Origin: Tillandsia leiboldiana
Taxonomy: Eukaryota; Streptophyta; Magnoliopsida; Poales; Bromeliaceae
NCBI GenBank assembly: GCA_029204045.2
Contig: CM055081.1
Coordinates: 8,721,878 to 8,785,877 of the forward strand
Reading direction: 5' to 3'
Length of the DNA stretch: 64,000 nucleotides
Part shown: piece after piece, positions 24,901-36,557 of the stretch
Layout of the letters: the number at the start of each line of letters is the position of its first letter
How positions within the stretch are numbered: the stretch's first letter is position 1
The notes under the pieces: generated by a model
The model's input: only the letters and a program-made list of their open reading frames with translations
What the model was told of the DNA's origin: nothing
Database searches by the model: none
Translations under genes and position numbers: made by a program

Positions 24901-27900
24901 TTTACCTCATAATTTTTCTTTGGAATAGTTATTTACCATTCATCAGTGCTCCATGTTTTTATTTTCTGTAATTTCTTATCCTCTGGTAGTTCTTTGATAT
25001 CTTCTTTTGTCTCGGCAGTTGTCACTGCAAGTTTTGTCTTGCTATTTGTTTATATTTCTTTGTTCCTATCTATGCTATTTCTTTTTTTCATGTTTAACTT
25101 TTTTCCATTCTAACTAAGATATTATCAATTGCTATCCTTCTGTCTTCAGCTTGATGTCACTCCATGTTTGCTTGCACCGAGCAAAGGATATTCAGCTGCC
25201 CAGCATCAGGATGTAGATGAGCATGCCAGTTCAAGAACTGTTTGGACTTTACCGTAAGTATCTACTAAATTGATTGTATTTCCCATTAAAGAGGATTTGA
25301 ATGGATAAAAGGCCCAGCAATATGGGGTATTTCTTCAGCAGCTTTTTAACACTTGCATAGTTTATCACTTGGTTCTATCCGTCTGCGACAGTTACTCTCT
25401 GGTTCTACGGCATACCACAGAGGAGGTTTATGCTGCATGCATCGAGGCAATCGAACCAGATAGGGCTGCGTTAACGTCTCATTTGCGAGATCAAGTGATG
25501 ATTGAACTTGAAGAAGCTCAAAGCAGGCATAGTTGGTTTGCGGGGTTTGACAGTATGGACAAACCACCTGTCAAATATTCACTGGAGCAGTGGATCAAAC
25601 ATGCTAAGGAAGTTGATGCAATAGTTTTCATTGCAGGTGCTTTCTGAACTATGGATAACTAATAAAATTGATTTGCACTTTATCGGATCGTTGGCGCTAA
25701 CTATTAATCCCAAAAAATTGAGCGGTTAGAAATACACACTCAATTCACTTAAAACATACAGATACAACACCCATGGGTTTCGACCGAACTCATCCAATTT
25801 GGACGTTGGGTCTATTCTTGGGCCTCTTGCTGTGACGTCTATTGTGGACCGCAGTCCCAATTAACTTATTGGGCTCATCCAACTCAACTTATTAGTTTTC
25901 CAAGCCTATTGTCACAGGATAGAAAGTTGAACCCTTTTTTTTTTTTTTTTTTTGGGCCTGGCTGCTCTACTGCGGAAACCCAGATGCTAAGTTCATTTAC
26001 GTCATGAATGAAGCGGCAGCATGCTGCCTTTATCTCAAAAAAATAAATAGCCAACACACTTATGTATTCTTGAGTTTCTGTTCCTGCAGTGCATGGTGGC
26101 ATTGGCGAGGATGGCACTCTTCAATCTTTATTAGAAACTGCAGGAATTCCTTACACAGGTTTCAGCTTTATGTGGTTGTTTTCGTTATTTAGTTGGTAAT
26201 TCTCAGGTATGTAAGGAGCTCTAACGTAATAGTTTTTTCTCATGCAGGCCCTGGACCTACAGTTTCGAAAATTTGCATGGACAAAGTTTCTACTTCACTT
26301 GCTCTTACCCATGTATGGTATTTTATTATTTATCAGCATCATGCTTTACTTCTAAACCGTAGTATCTGTCATTGCTGAAGGGCTTCCAGTGATGGTAAAG
26401 AATTGCAACTAATTAAGATTACCTAAATTTTTATAACACTTAAACTGTTCTCTTCTCTTAGATTTCTGTGGTTAATGTACTATGTAGTGCTTATTTGTCA
26501 GGAAATAGGTCTATTGTCACTTTAGCTCTACATGGTACATGACTTATGAACTCTGCCTCAAAACCTATTTTTGCTTAAATTACCTTTACCATTGTTAGCA
26601 CTCTGTATAGTGCCTTTTGTGCTAATAAAAAAAAAGAAGAGGCCCTAATGCCTGCCTTCATAATTCCTCTATGTAAATATCTACTTTCTTGTCTGTGCTC
26701 TTATTTTATTGCTAATAGATTCAACCAAAGTAGACATTTTAAGTTTTAACTGTCTACTTTATGTTACTGTAGTATTTCTATGGTACAACCAAATTGTTTC
26801 TAGATAAAAGTTTTGCAATATTTTGTTGTTTGCCTCCTCGAATTTTGATTTTGTTCTCTTTATGAAGTTAAAAAGTTCTGGAATACTTACGATACCTAAG
26901 GGTGTAAGGAGCACAGAGGAGCTAATGAAATCTTCGCTAGCGGATATTTGGAATGATTTGACAACAAAACTTCAGTCTAAAACACTATGTGTGAAACCAG
27001 CTCGTGATGGATGCTCAACAGGAGTTGCTAGACTACGGTATGCGAGTATTCTCCTGTCTCCTTATGATTAGATTATGGGTTTTGTAGTTGAGTCTTGATG
27101 GTGTACTTGCACCACTTGGCAGGTTTGTAAAAGATCTAGAAGTCTATGTAGATGCATTGCGAAATTTCTTGCCCCGGATACCTGCTAATAGTTTCTCAAG
27201 GGTATGCACTTCTAGCTTCCAGTAAAGCCATCTCTTTTTTTTTTTGTCTTCCTATTTTTCTGTAGTGTATTGCTATTACTTCTTTTTCTATCTTTCTTTC
27301 AACAAGCTCATGCAAAACCTTTCTAGACTATCATAAGCCTTCTGTAGTTTCTTTTACAGCTCTTCGCTGTTTGCTGTAAATTGACATTCAACTTAAATTT
27401 TTTAGGCGCATGGTGTAATTGAGATGCCCATTCCTCCTCCCAAATCACTAATCTTTGAGCCCTTTATTGAGACCGACGAAATAATTGTTTCACGTAAATC
27501 AGCGGATGAAAGTGCTCGCCGCCTTATATGGGAGGGACAAAATGAATGGGTAGAAGTGACTGTTGGTGTTGTTGGTACGTGTGGAAATATGCACTCATTG
27601 AGTCCAAGCATCACTGTCAAAGAAAGTGGTGATATATTATCTCTTGAAGAAAAATTTCAAGGTATGCATACCTGGTTTACATGGATTTGTCTTAGAAAAC
27701 GGTGATAAATCTCCTCCACCCATTCAAGGATAATGTGTTTATTTGTAAATTATATACATAAATCCCTCAAAGCTTGTTATTATCTCAAATCAGACTAATG
27801 TCCGTTTGATTCCTTGAAAATGCAATGCATTTCTATGTATGTTATATGCACGTCTAGCAAGGGCTTAGTTGTGGTAAAAAGGTAACAATCAAAAGGTAAA

Positions 27901-29056
27901 ATATTGACTCCAGTTTGTATTACTTTTATAAGTTACTTTTGATTGCAGGTGGTACTGGCATAAACTTGACACCACCTCCGGCGACAATTATCAGGTTCGT
28001 TTTCTTTAACTTTTGAACTAAGAAACTTCTTATCTAGGGAAGATCTGTGGAAGCACACATATCACACCTCTTCTCATCTAGGCGTGCTATTTAGTTCGCT
28101 ATTCTTCGTGGATTTATGCCAATCTTCTGAGAAGTTCTTTGGCTTGTTTTCTTCAGCACTGAGGCTTTGCAAACATGTAAAGAGAGGATAGAGGTAATAG
28201 CTAATACTTTGGGTCTGGAAGGCTTCTCACGCATTGATGCGTTTGTTAACGTGCACGGCGGAGAGGTAAGTTGACTTATGTGTTCTCTCTCATTCTTTCT
28301 CCCTCGTGTTATTACTGTTTCCTACACTAGTTGCTTGTCTGTTCAATTAAGGATGTTCGATACTTCATTTCTTTTTCTGATGGGCCACAAGGGCTGCACA
28401 ACTCCACGGCTGCTCTATGCACAAAGGCATTGGCTGAACTTGAATTGTAACCTCCCAAGGTGTTTTTTTTTTTTCTGATGAGCTAATGGGACTTAAATTT
28501 GTGGGAGCTTCGAACAGGAACTATGTACAAAAGCAATAAATCCCTGCTCGATCCAATTTCCTTCACCTACTTAAAAATGAAAATTGGGTGTGTGAGTTAT
28601 ATTTCCTTTCCCAGCAAAATACATGCTGATAAGTTAAACTAACATTCAAGACTCCCTAAAACAGTCAGCTGTTTTCACACGAATGGATATTCGCAAGTAA
28701 AACAAGCTTCCTTTGATTAGGCAATACTTTAGTTATCGAACTTGCTCTCTTTTAACTAGAACTTCATAATCGTAAAATATAATTATTCCTTCTGTGTAAA
28801 TTGTTGCTGCAAGGTTTTGGTGATAGAGGTTAATACTGTTCCTGGGATGACTCCGTCCACCGTCTTGATTCACCAGGTAATAGATAAGGGAAAAAGAAAA
28901 TTGAGCAACTACTGCCGAACCAGTGTCATTACACCAACTGTTTTGAGTTGAATTTCTGTTCCTTTCCTGTTTCAGGCACTGGCAGAGCAACCGCCCATAT
29001 ATCCCCGACAGTTTTTCCGGAAGCTTCTCAACTTGGCTCTTGAAAGGTATAAATAG
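18869..29056 (+). CDS. DDL: Fused double-module D-alanine--D-alanine ligase, 960 aa, plastid
   Basis: Twenty-four exons: 18869-19207, 19739-19810, 20071-20114, 20201-20312, 20625-20696, 21823-21885, 22093-22170, 22268-22360, 22445-22564, 23328-23411, 23531-23746, 23865-23912, 24324-24578, 25150-25253, 25392-25636, 26090-26158, 26248-26312, 26868-27037, 27123-27201, 27406-27661, 27949-27994, 28157-28265, 28814-28876, 28976-29056. Phases agree throughout. The enzyme joins two D-alanines using ATP, a step of peptidoglycan precursor synthesis. Module 1 shows CGGPSAERG (91-99), HGRFGEDGG (179-187), VKPTKAGSSIGV (261-272), FNYRRKY (348-354) and DINLISGMEQTSF. Module 2 shows GGETSERQ (507-514), HGGIGEDGT (650-658), VKPARDGCSTGV (735-746) and EVNTVPGMT (918-926). 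The Ser/Arg-rich, acid-poor first 60 residues suit a plastid transit peptide. Plant plastid-envelope peptidoglycan genes, including fused DDL, are known from moss and Arabidopsis. Intron 15 holds repeat insertions. Confidence 0.94.
25682..25916 (-). mobile_element. Solo-LTR-like repeat in DDL intron 15
   Basis: On the minus strand it begins TGTGACAATAGGCTTGG and ends GCCAACGATCCGA, about 235 bp, matching the copies at 16797-17100 and 55272-55485. It sits between exon 15 (ends 25636) and exon 16 (starts 26090) and does not touch splice sites. No target duplication was visible. Confidence 0.65.
25930..26046 (+). mobile_element. LINE 3' tail in DDL intron 15
   Basis: A T tract is followed by a segment with GTCATGAATGAAGCGGCAGC and ATGCTGCCTTTATCTC, then A-rich sequence. 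This is the same order (T tract, tail, poly-A) as in the LINE copies at 5387-5987 and 11385-11795, but no coding part remains. Confidence 0.75.
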
Positions 29057-30090
29057 ACCCTGTTAGTAAATACAAAGCTCCTATGTCTGGTGCTTCTGAA
29101 TCCTTGTTTTCCTGTTACTTTGTCCAAGTTAAATGCATTCAGAGCCTTTTAGTTTGTATCCAACTCGTCCCCATTGGGTTTAGCATGTTAAACAATTGAT
29201 CAAATCCCATCGCGACCAAGTAATTTATGTTGCTTAAACGTGTGGCACTTCATCATTTGGTTCAAGATTTTAATCAGCTTAGCTGGTAATTAGGGCATTT
29301 ATCATTATTGACCATATAGTTTACATATATAAAAAGAAAGGGCTTTTTCCAAGTCAATAGTTGCACACTACGGCTAATATAAACTGAGTCTGATGATGAT
29401 TCAGAGTTGAATCTTGACTAGTATTGTTTAAAGCAATTCAAATTATCTGCAGTAACGTACTAAAAATCCTGAAAAATGTTCCCCTGCTTTTTTTGACCAG
29501 GAGATTGAACAGCCTTTTATTAATCACAAGATTTTTTTTCCCTAGCACTTATTATTCTCACATCTGGAAATTAGTTTAGAAAATATTTTTTGTTAAATTG
29601 GGTTGGCCAAGTCGTGAATTTCGATTATTAGTCAATATCAATTTCATTTGCGTCCCATCAAAAGTGCAAATTTTGTTAAATTGGGTCGGCCAAACCAAGG
29701 ACTTAGTCCAACTGTGGGTTTAGTTCAACTTGAGTTGACTTGACCATTTCGTACTGCTGAGATAAAAAAAAAACGGAATTCAAAATTGAAAAAGAAAAAA
29801 AAAAAATATAAAAATGGATGAATAAAATTAATTAAATATTAATTGATTGATACTCGTACTTGATGATCCATAGTCAAGAAAGAAAAAAAATAAAAATGAA
29901 AAAATAAAAATGTGATTGATAAAAAAAAAAATGTATACCTTTTGAGTTATGGGGTTATCCTTTTTTTTTTTTAATTTTGAGACTCCAATAAATTGGAGAG
30001 AGAAAGAAAGAAAAAATAAGAAAAAAAAAAGAGAGAGGGGAGATGTTTAAATAAAAAAAAAAAGAAATAAAACAAAAAAAAAAATGAATG
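29057..30090. other. DDL 3' flank, AT-rich
   Basis: Contains the probable 3' UTR and a near-exact direct repeat, TTTTGTTAAATTGGGT at about 29590 and 29670, followed by poly-A/T runs. No gene recognised. Confidence 0.55.
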
Positions 30091-30109
30091 CACCATGATG
30101 ATGACGACG

Positions 30110-30255
30110 GTGACGTTGGCGGCGGTCATGATGGCGACGACGACAACGATGTGCGAGGAGGTCTTATGGCCTCTTCTTCCTTCTTCGATGGCGGTCATGA
30201 TGACGACGACGATGACAACGATGTGCGAGGATGCCTCATGGCCTATTCTTCTTTC
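30110..30255. repeat. Two-copy tandem repeat of about 70 bp
   Basis: Two units each contain GCGGTCATGATG, a GACGACGACG-type run, AACGATGTGCGAGGA and TCATGGCC-like words. Frames on both strands stay open because of the trinucleotide-like composition; no real gene is implied. Confidence 0.75.
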
Positions 30256-30364
30256 TTCAACGGTGGCAATAATGGTGGCCACAAGACTATCCCACCATCG
30301 AGATGACGGCGGGCGGGTCGGTGTACATGCATAAACGACACAGTGGCGACCTTTTTGTTGGTTT

Positions 30365-31060
30365 GATTGTGCGGCCATCTTCGTGATAGGCTCGACACAC
30401 AAATCCCTATTCCAAATTAAACCATCCTTTCGGTGCGATCGAGCGGCTATCTTCGCGATAGACTCGACATGATCAAGCCTAACTTTAGATTTTTTTTACC
30501 GAGCGGTCATCTTCATGATAGGCTCGACACGGTCGGAACATGACGATTTAAATCAAACCGTTCCTTTGGCGCGATCGAGCGGCCAATTTCGTGATAGGCT
30601 TGACACGATCAAACCCACCAAAAATAATAATAATAATAAAATAAAAAATTAAAAATTACAAAAATAAATCGTCATCTTCGTGATAGGCACTGGTCGAGCC
30701 AACCGCTATCTTCGTGATAGGCACCGATCGAGCCAATCGCCATCTTCGTGATAGGCACGGCTCGACTCGATCAAACCGTCATCTTCGTGATAGGCACCGA
30801 TCGAGCCAACCGCCATCTTCGTGATAGGCACGGCTCGAATCGATCAAACCGCCATCTTCGTGATGGGCCCCGGTCGAGCCAATCGTCATCTTCGTGATAG
30901 ATATGGCTCGACTCGATCAAACCGCCATCTTCGTGATAGGCACCGGTCGAGCCAATCGCCATCTTCGTGATAGGCACGGCTCGACTCAATCAAATCGTCA
31001 TCTTCGTGATAGGCACTGGTCGAACCAATCGTCATCTTCGTGATATGCCCGGTTCGACTC
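30365..31060. repeat. Minisatellite with ATCTTCGTGATAGGC core
   Basis: About fifteen copies of a core close to CCATCTTCGTGATAGGC. Early units (30365-30620) are 60-80 bp apart and carry CTCGACAC; later units (30665-31060) are spaced 34-38 bp and alternate between CACCGATCGAGCC-type and CACGGCTCGACTCGATC-type halves, so the higher-order unit is about 70 bp. Confidence 0.9.
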
Positions 31061-32560
31061 GATTCAATTTAAATCGGATTGCCAACTGAACCCTATGGAC
31101 ATAATTCGGAACGAATATGATCGAGATAAATAGTGAACCAAACTGTAAAGGATTCAACGTGAATTGAAATCGGTTCATCCCAAACAGAAACACATCAAAT
31201 TACAAGCCGGTTCAACCTGAATGGAATCACATGAGAACCGAGCCAAACTAAACCGAACTACAAGCCGACTCGACCTAAACCGAGCCATGAAGGATACACC
31301 TTGAACTTAAGCGGATTCAACTTAAACTGAACTGCATGAGGTTCGAACCAAATCAAACCACAGGCCGGTTCGACTTAAACCAAACCATAAAGGATTCAAC
31401 TTATCGGTTCAACCCAAACGGAACTACATGAGGTTCGAGCCAAACCAAACCACAGGCCGGTTCGACTTAGACCAAGCCATAAAGAATTCAACTTATCGGT
31501 TCAACCCAAACAGAACCACATGAGGCCCAAGCTAAGCCGAAAGAAATTACAAGTCGGTTCAACTTGAACGGAATCACAGGAGGACCAAGCCAAGTCGAAC
31601 CGAATTACAAGCTAGCTCGACTTAAACCGAGCCATAAAGGATACACCTTGAACCTAGGCTGATTCAACTTAAACTGAACTGCATGAGGTTCGAGCCAAAC
31701 CAAACCACAAGCCGGTTTGACTTAAACCGAACCATAAAGAATTCAACTTGAACTATAAATTGGTTCAACCTGAACTGAACCGCAGGAGGATCAAGCCAAG
31801 CCGGATCAAACCATAAGTCGATTCAACCAAAATCGAATGTGGACGGAACTATATGCAACTTGAACCAGGCCATGAACCAGCTTGACCCTAAATCAAAATC
31901 AAAGAGTTCTAAACCAAGCCGCAAAGATGGTGATTCAAATCAAACTCAAACGGATTTCGAATCAAATCACAAGAGTTCAATCCAAACCAAATGCAAAGGG
32001 ATTCTAAGTTGAACCGAACCCCAAGGTGGCTCAACCTGAATCAAACTCAAGCGGATTTCGAACCAAATCACAAGAGTTTGATTCAAACCAAATGCAAAGG
32101 GATTCTAAGTTGAGCCGAACCCCAAGGTGGCTCAACCTGAATCAAACAAACGGATCTCGAACCAAACCATAAGATTATGATCCGAACCAGATCAAACTAT
32201 GAAATGGTCCAAGTTGAACCGAACTATAAGTGCCCGACCCAAATCGAATTCAAAGGGTCTCGAACTAAGTCATAAGGATTCGACCTAAATCATGTCTCAA
32301 AGGGTTCTGAACCAAAGTATAACGGTTCAACCGAAATCAAATTCAAAAAGGATAAATCAAGCGAAACCCTAAGCCGACTCAGCTCAAGTCAAATACAAAA
32401 GGTTCAAACTAATTCAATTTGAACCCAACATGAACAAAGGTTCAAACCAAACTTCATGGATGATCCAAATCAAGCAAACCAGCTCCACCCGAACTGAAAC
32501 AAATCAAGAGTTCAAACCGAGCTAACTCCAAATGAATCTGCTGAGTCAACTTAATCGACT
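31060..32560. repeat. Degenerate long tandem repeats
   Basis: Recurring words CATGAGGTTCGAGCCAAACC, GCCGGTTCGACTTAAACC, CATAAAGGATTCAACTT and TTCAACCTGAA reappear at intervals of roughly 90 bp early on and at other spacings later. Copies are heavily diverged. The block directly joins the arrays on either side. No gene. Confidence 0.75.
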
Positions 32561-32569
32561 CTCAACCCA

Positions 32570-33182
32570 AAGTCAAACGACTGAAAAGTCATTAAACTAA
32601 ACCAAAATTCAAACGACCGAAAAGTCATTAAACTAAACCCAAATTTAAACGACCGAAAAGTTATTAAACTAAATCCAAAATCTAAACGACCGAAAAGTTA
32701 TTAAACTAAACCCAAATCCAAATAATCGAAAAGTTATTAAACTAAACCCAAATCCAAACGACCGAAAAGTTTTTAAGCTAAACCCAAATTCAAACGACCA
32801 AAAAGTTACTAAACTAAACTCAAATTCAAACGATCGAAAAGTCACTAAACTAAACCCAAATCCAAACGACCGAAAAGTCATTAAACTAAACCCAAGTTCA
32901 AACGACCGGAAAGTCATTAAACTTAATCCAAATTCAAACGACCGAAAAGTCACTAAACTAAACCTAAATCCAAACGACCGAAAAATCATTAAACTAAACT
33001 CAAATTCAAACGACCAAAAAGTCATTAAACTAAACCCAAATTCAAACGACCGAAAAGTTATTAAACTAAATCCAAAGTCAAACGACCGAAAAATCATTAA
33101 ACTAAACCCAAATCCAAACGACCAAAAAGTCACTAAACTAAATCCAAATCCAAACGACCGAAAAGTCACTAAACTAAACAAC
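32570..33182. repeat. 36-bp tandem array, about 17 units
   Basis: The unit is close to CAAACGACCGAAAAGTC plus ATTAAACTAAACCCAAATC. Because 36 is a multiple of three, the minus strand stays open for 170 codons as a 12-residue repeat (SFGFGFSLVTFR-like). The protein-like frame is a by-product of unit length and the lack of a TAA/TAG/TGA in that frame; I do not call it a gene. Confidence 0.92.
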
Positions 33183-33184
33183 CC

Positions 33185-34360
33185 AAACTCAACCCCATTC
33201 GACCGCCACCCACTTTTGAAGGGCCACTAAGTTTATAAATTGAGCATTTCACTCATGTACAGTGGGAGTATGCCCCTGTTTAAGCCATGTACTTGAAAAT
33301 TACATCAATAAAAGTTCGTTTTTATATTACGGTCTCTTTCATTATCAGCATTAAACTTGGTCTCTTAATTGAGGGTTCCTTAACATTAACAGTGTGGGAT
33401 AATTAACAGCAGATTTTTGAGTCTGCTGAAAATCATGAACCTATAAATCTGATTTCAAACAAAAAAATTTAAACAAACTTAATCTGTATCATGAATGACC
33501 ACTCATCGCGGGTCGGTTCGTTCGTGGCGGCAGACACTTATCTTCTTATGTTTAAAAAATGAATCTGTTTTTATGTGCCCTAATGTGAATCGTAAAGTAC
33601 AATCCATGCATCAGCATTTTCTCATAAGCTAGAGAATTAAATACTGCATTAATGTTCTCCTTTTTATCTTCTTCTAGTCTGTTTTGTTTGTTTGTTTATT
33701 TCCAAGCCTTTCTTTCCAAATAAGTAACTGCTTGTTCATACCATAGAGTAGAGCTAGGTTTCTATTCTTTTGAAAGTATGGAGGTCTTCTTATTTTGACC
33801 TGCATGTTACTTTGACCATGCTCATCTCTAAAGGGAAACAAGTTCTAGACTTTTTTTCTTTTTTTCTTTTTTTTTGAAAGTAAAAGTCCCAAAAGAGTAA
33901 CTGCCTCTGGAGAAAGCAAAATCCTGATTTTTCTTTTAAAAAAAAAAGAAAAAGAAAAAGTGATAATTCAAATATAAAAAAAAAAGAAAAAAAAAGTAAT
34001 GATCAGGGTCATACTTGAACGCGCAAAACAATCAATCCCCTTCTAGTGGGAGTCTACAACAATTAAAGAGGACTTCTAAATTTGCGACTTTGTGGAGCTA
34101 ACGATACACGTGAAGTCAACAAACTGGGGCAGGTTTAAGAGTCCAGCATAACCATAGTCTAGCATAATCAACGCTTGGAATGTTGAATCATTTATCATTT
34201 GATCATTTATTCAGTGCTAAAATTTTCTAGTGTAATTGTAAAAAATGAATTAAATTTTTGCTCATCGAAGATTCATGATATGCATGATTCAATAAAATTG
34301 CATATTTCAATTCCAAGTTGATATATTTTATTTAACAAAATCAATCAGAAGTTTTTAAAT
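33185..34360. other. Promoter/poly-A-like segment after the arrays, then AT-rich DNA
   Basis: TTATAAAT at about 33232 and AATAAA at 33307-33312 are spaced as in an LTR (TATA, R, poly-A signal). The words TGTTAA near 29672 and TTAACA near 33382 could be LTR ends enclosing all three arrays, but no target duplication supports this. The rest has no recognised gene. Confidence 0.35.
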
Positions 34361-34363
34361 TTT

Positions 34364-34525
34364 TTTTTTTTTAAAGAAAAAGATAGCATGCTATCCATTT
34401 CGTTTATTTTGAAATAAATTTAGTTGAAAATATAAAACAATTATTTTCGAATTCAGAACCTCAAGTATCAACTACCAAATTTTTTGCCACTTACGCTAGG
34501 ATCAGTTGATAAAATAACTATCACT
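34364..34525 (-). mobile_element. tRNA-derived SINE-like element
   Basis: On the minus strand the order is TAGCGTAAGTGG (fits the pol III A box TRGYNNANNGG), then GGTTCTGAATTCGAA (resembles a B box), then ATTGTTTTATATTTTCAA, then a tail GAAATGGATAGCATGCTATC followed by T/A-rich sequence. The tail resembles the 3' end of the LINEs in this window. A relative is at 49655-49770. Confidence 0.6.
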
Positions 34526-35376
34526 TGCGCTAAAAACAGTTGATAAAACAATTAGAAGTTTGGATATAATATTTAATTCTAGAACTCCTATTATATTCCT
34601 AGCCTGCCAAATATATATATATATATTTTGAACGAATAGAAAAAATACACAAAATAAAATATTCATGCATCTAAACAACATTATATTAATGTTAATTAAG
34701 ACACTTTTTTGAAAGTCAAAATAAGATATCTAAAAAATTATTCAGTCCGATCATTTTGTTTGTATGATTAAAAGTGTGCAGTTTGATTTTTGTTCATCGA
34801 AAGATTTCGACAGCTATATAATTGCATATTATATTTGCGAGATAATTTATTTTAGTTTGAAAAAAAAAATAATTAAAAGTTAAATATGGTGTTTCATAAT
34901 CGATATTTAGTAGCACTCCCCTGTAAATTTTTTGAGTAAATGAAGAGTATAATTTTTTTCTTTTTTTTTTCTAGCTTTGAATAGAAAACGAAAACTTCTG
35001 GATACGGCTTACAACGTTGGTCACACGCGGTCGACAAGGTGAAGTCGACAGCGTAGAGATACATACATATGTAATATATATATATATATATAATATTTAT
35101 TTATTATATAGTATTAAACATTTAATAATTAGTATATATTATTATATTACATATTTATTGTATAAAATAATTTTGAACAATACATTTAGTTTACAATATA
35201 AATTATAATATATATATATATAACTATTATATGATAAAAAATAATAAAATGGGTTTTTATTTATGTTTTTTTTTTCTAATAAATCAAGCAAGTCTAGTAT
35301 CTGAAATATTATTATTTTTCTTTTCTCAATTTTAGCGCGAATTGTTTGTAGGGGAACTCTACCCACCCTCCGTGGA
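34526..35376. other. AT-rich intergenic DNA
   Basis: Includes (TA)n near 34612-34625 and 35073-35092. No gene recognised. Confidence 0.55.
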
Positions 35377-35664
35377 CGAACCTTGCGGAGGACCTATTCA
35401 TTGGTACCAGTCATTGATACTGAAAAAATTATCTCATTTGTTCGAACTTATGATCTGAACGAGTCGGACATACACCCTATTACATGTTCCTCGACGCTGA
35501 AGACATCCTCTAAGAGCAGGAGATTTTGTAACATTTATTTTCAAGAATGCAAATCTTATGATATGTTGGGTGCCCTACGAAGACTCGCTTTCGCTACGGC
35601 TCCGGTGGGTTTCCTTAACCAAGCCACTGCCTATGAGTCGCCGGCTCTTGGGGTGATCTCGTAG
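35377..35664. other. Unassigned less AT-rich island
   Basis: A 93-codon plus-strand frame (35383-35664, MRRTYSLVPVIDTEK onward) stands out from the AT-rich surroundings. I do not recognise the protein. On the minus strand the segment near 35575-35625 reads CCGGAGCCGTAGCGAAAGCG, which resembles wording in organellar 23S rRNA, so the island might contain transferred organelle DNA; this is weak and based on memory. Confidence 0.25.
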
Positions 35665-35880
35665 TTACTACGGGTACAAATTAAATATTAAACAACGTGA
35701 AACTATGTTTTATCAAATATTAATTTTAAAAATTTTACGTGAAAACAAGGACTTCATTGTTAACAAACGAGTTAGTTGAATTTGTAATTATAAACTGTGA
35801 CCACGCGCTTGGATGTATCCGAAGATGCAACAACTTAGAATTTTCGAGCATCTCACACACCAAAAAAAAAAAAAAAGAAA

Positions 35881-35884
<4 letters not shown>

Positions 35885-35924
<40 letters not shown>
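35885..35924. repeat. (GA)n microsatellite
   Basis: About twenty uninterrupted GA repeats, preceded by an A run. Confidence 0.92.
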
Positions 35925-35926
<2 letters not shown>

Positions 35927-36557
35927 TCAACTGGAGCGGATGGAAAAATTTTATGGTGATCAAGTCCCACTTGATATTTTTTTAAAAATAAATAATTTGG
36001 TTTATCAAAATGCTGCTATTATAAATTAATAATGTGCGACTAAATTTAAGTAAATAAAAAAATAAAGTTTTTTAAAAAATTAAATAATAAAATTAAAATT
36101 TTAAAAAATTATATAGTAAATTCAGAATAGCCCACGTTTGAGATAAATTCTCTACATTTTTATTTTTATAAATTAATCAAAAAAAACTATATATTATACA
36201 TTCTTTTAATTTGAAGCAAAATTAATGGCTCATCAAAAGGCCAATGTATTTGTTTAGTAATGCTAACACATGCAAAATATTTTCCTCAAAATATCTTCTA
36301 TTTTGCTTGTTCGTTTTTTTTTTAAAAAAAATATATATATATATATATATAGCAAACTACCGATTTATTCAAATGAAAATTAAATTAGGCTACCGCTTCC
36401 TCAAATTATCTTTTATTTTATTAAAAATAAAATTGCATAAGAAGTTGACTATAAATCAAAAGTTTTTAAAATATTATTCTAGAACTTTTTGTCTCAGTTA
36501 ACAATTATCAAACTATTTATCATTTATAATGAAAACGGTCTATATTAATCATGAGTT

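Noticed and set aside
29971..30402. Minus-strand 143-codon frame and plus-strand Asp/Val-rich frames
   Set aside because: Produced by a GAC/ATG-rich tandem repeat; not protein-like.
30771..30989. 72-codon repetitive frame in the minisatellite
   Set aside because: By-product of the 35-bp/70-bp repeat.
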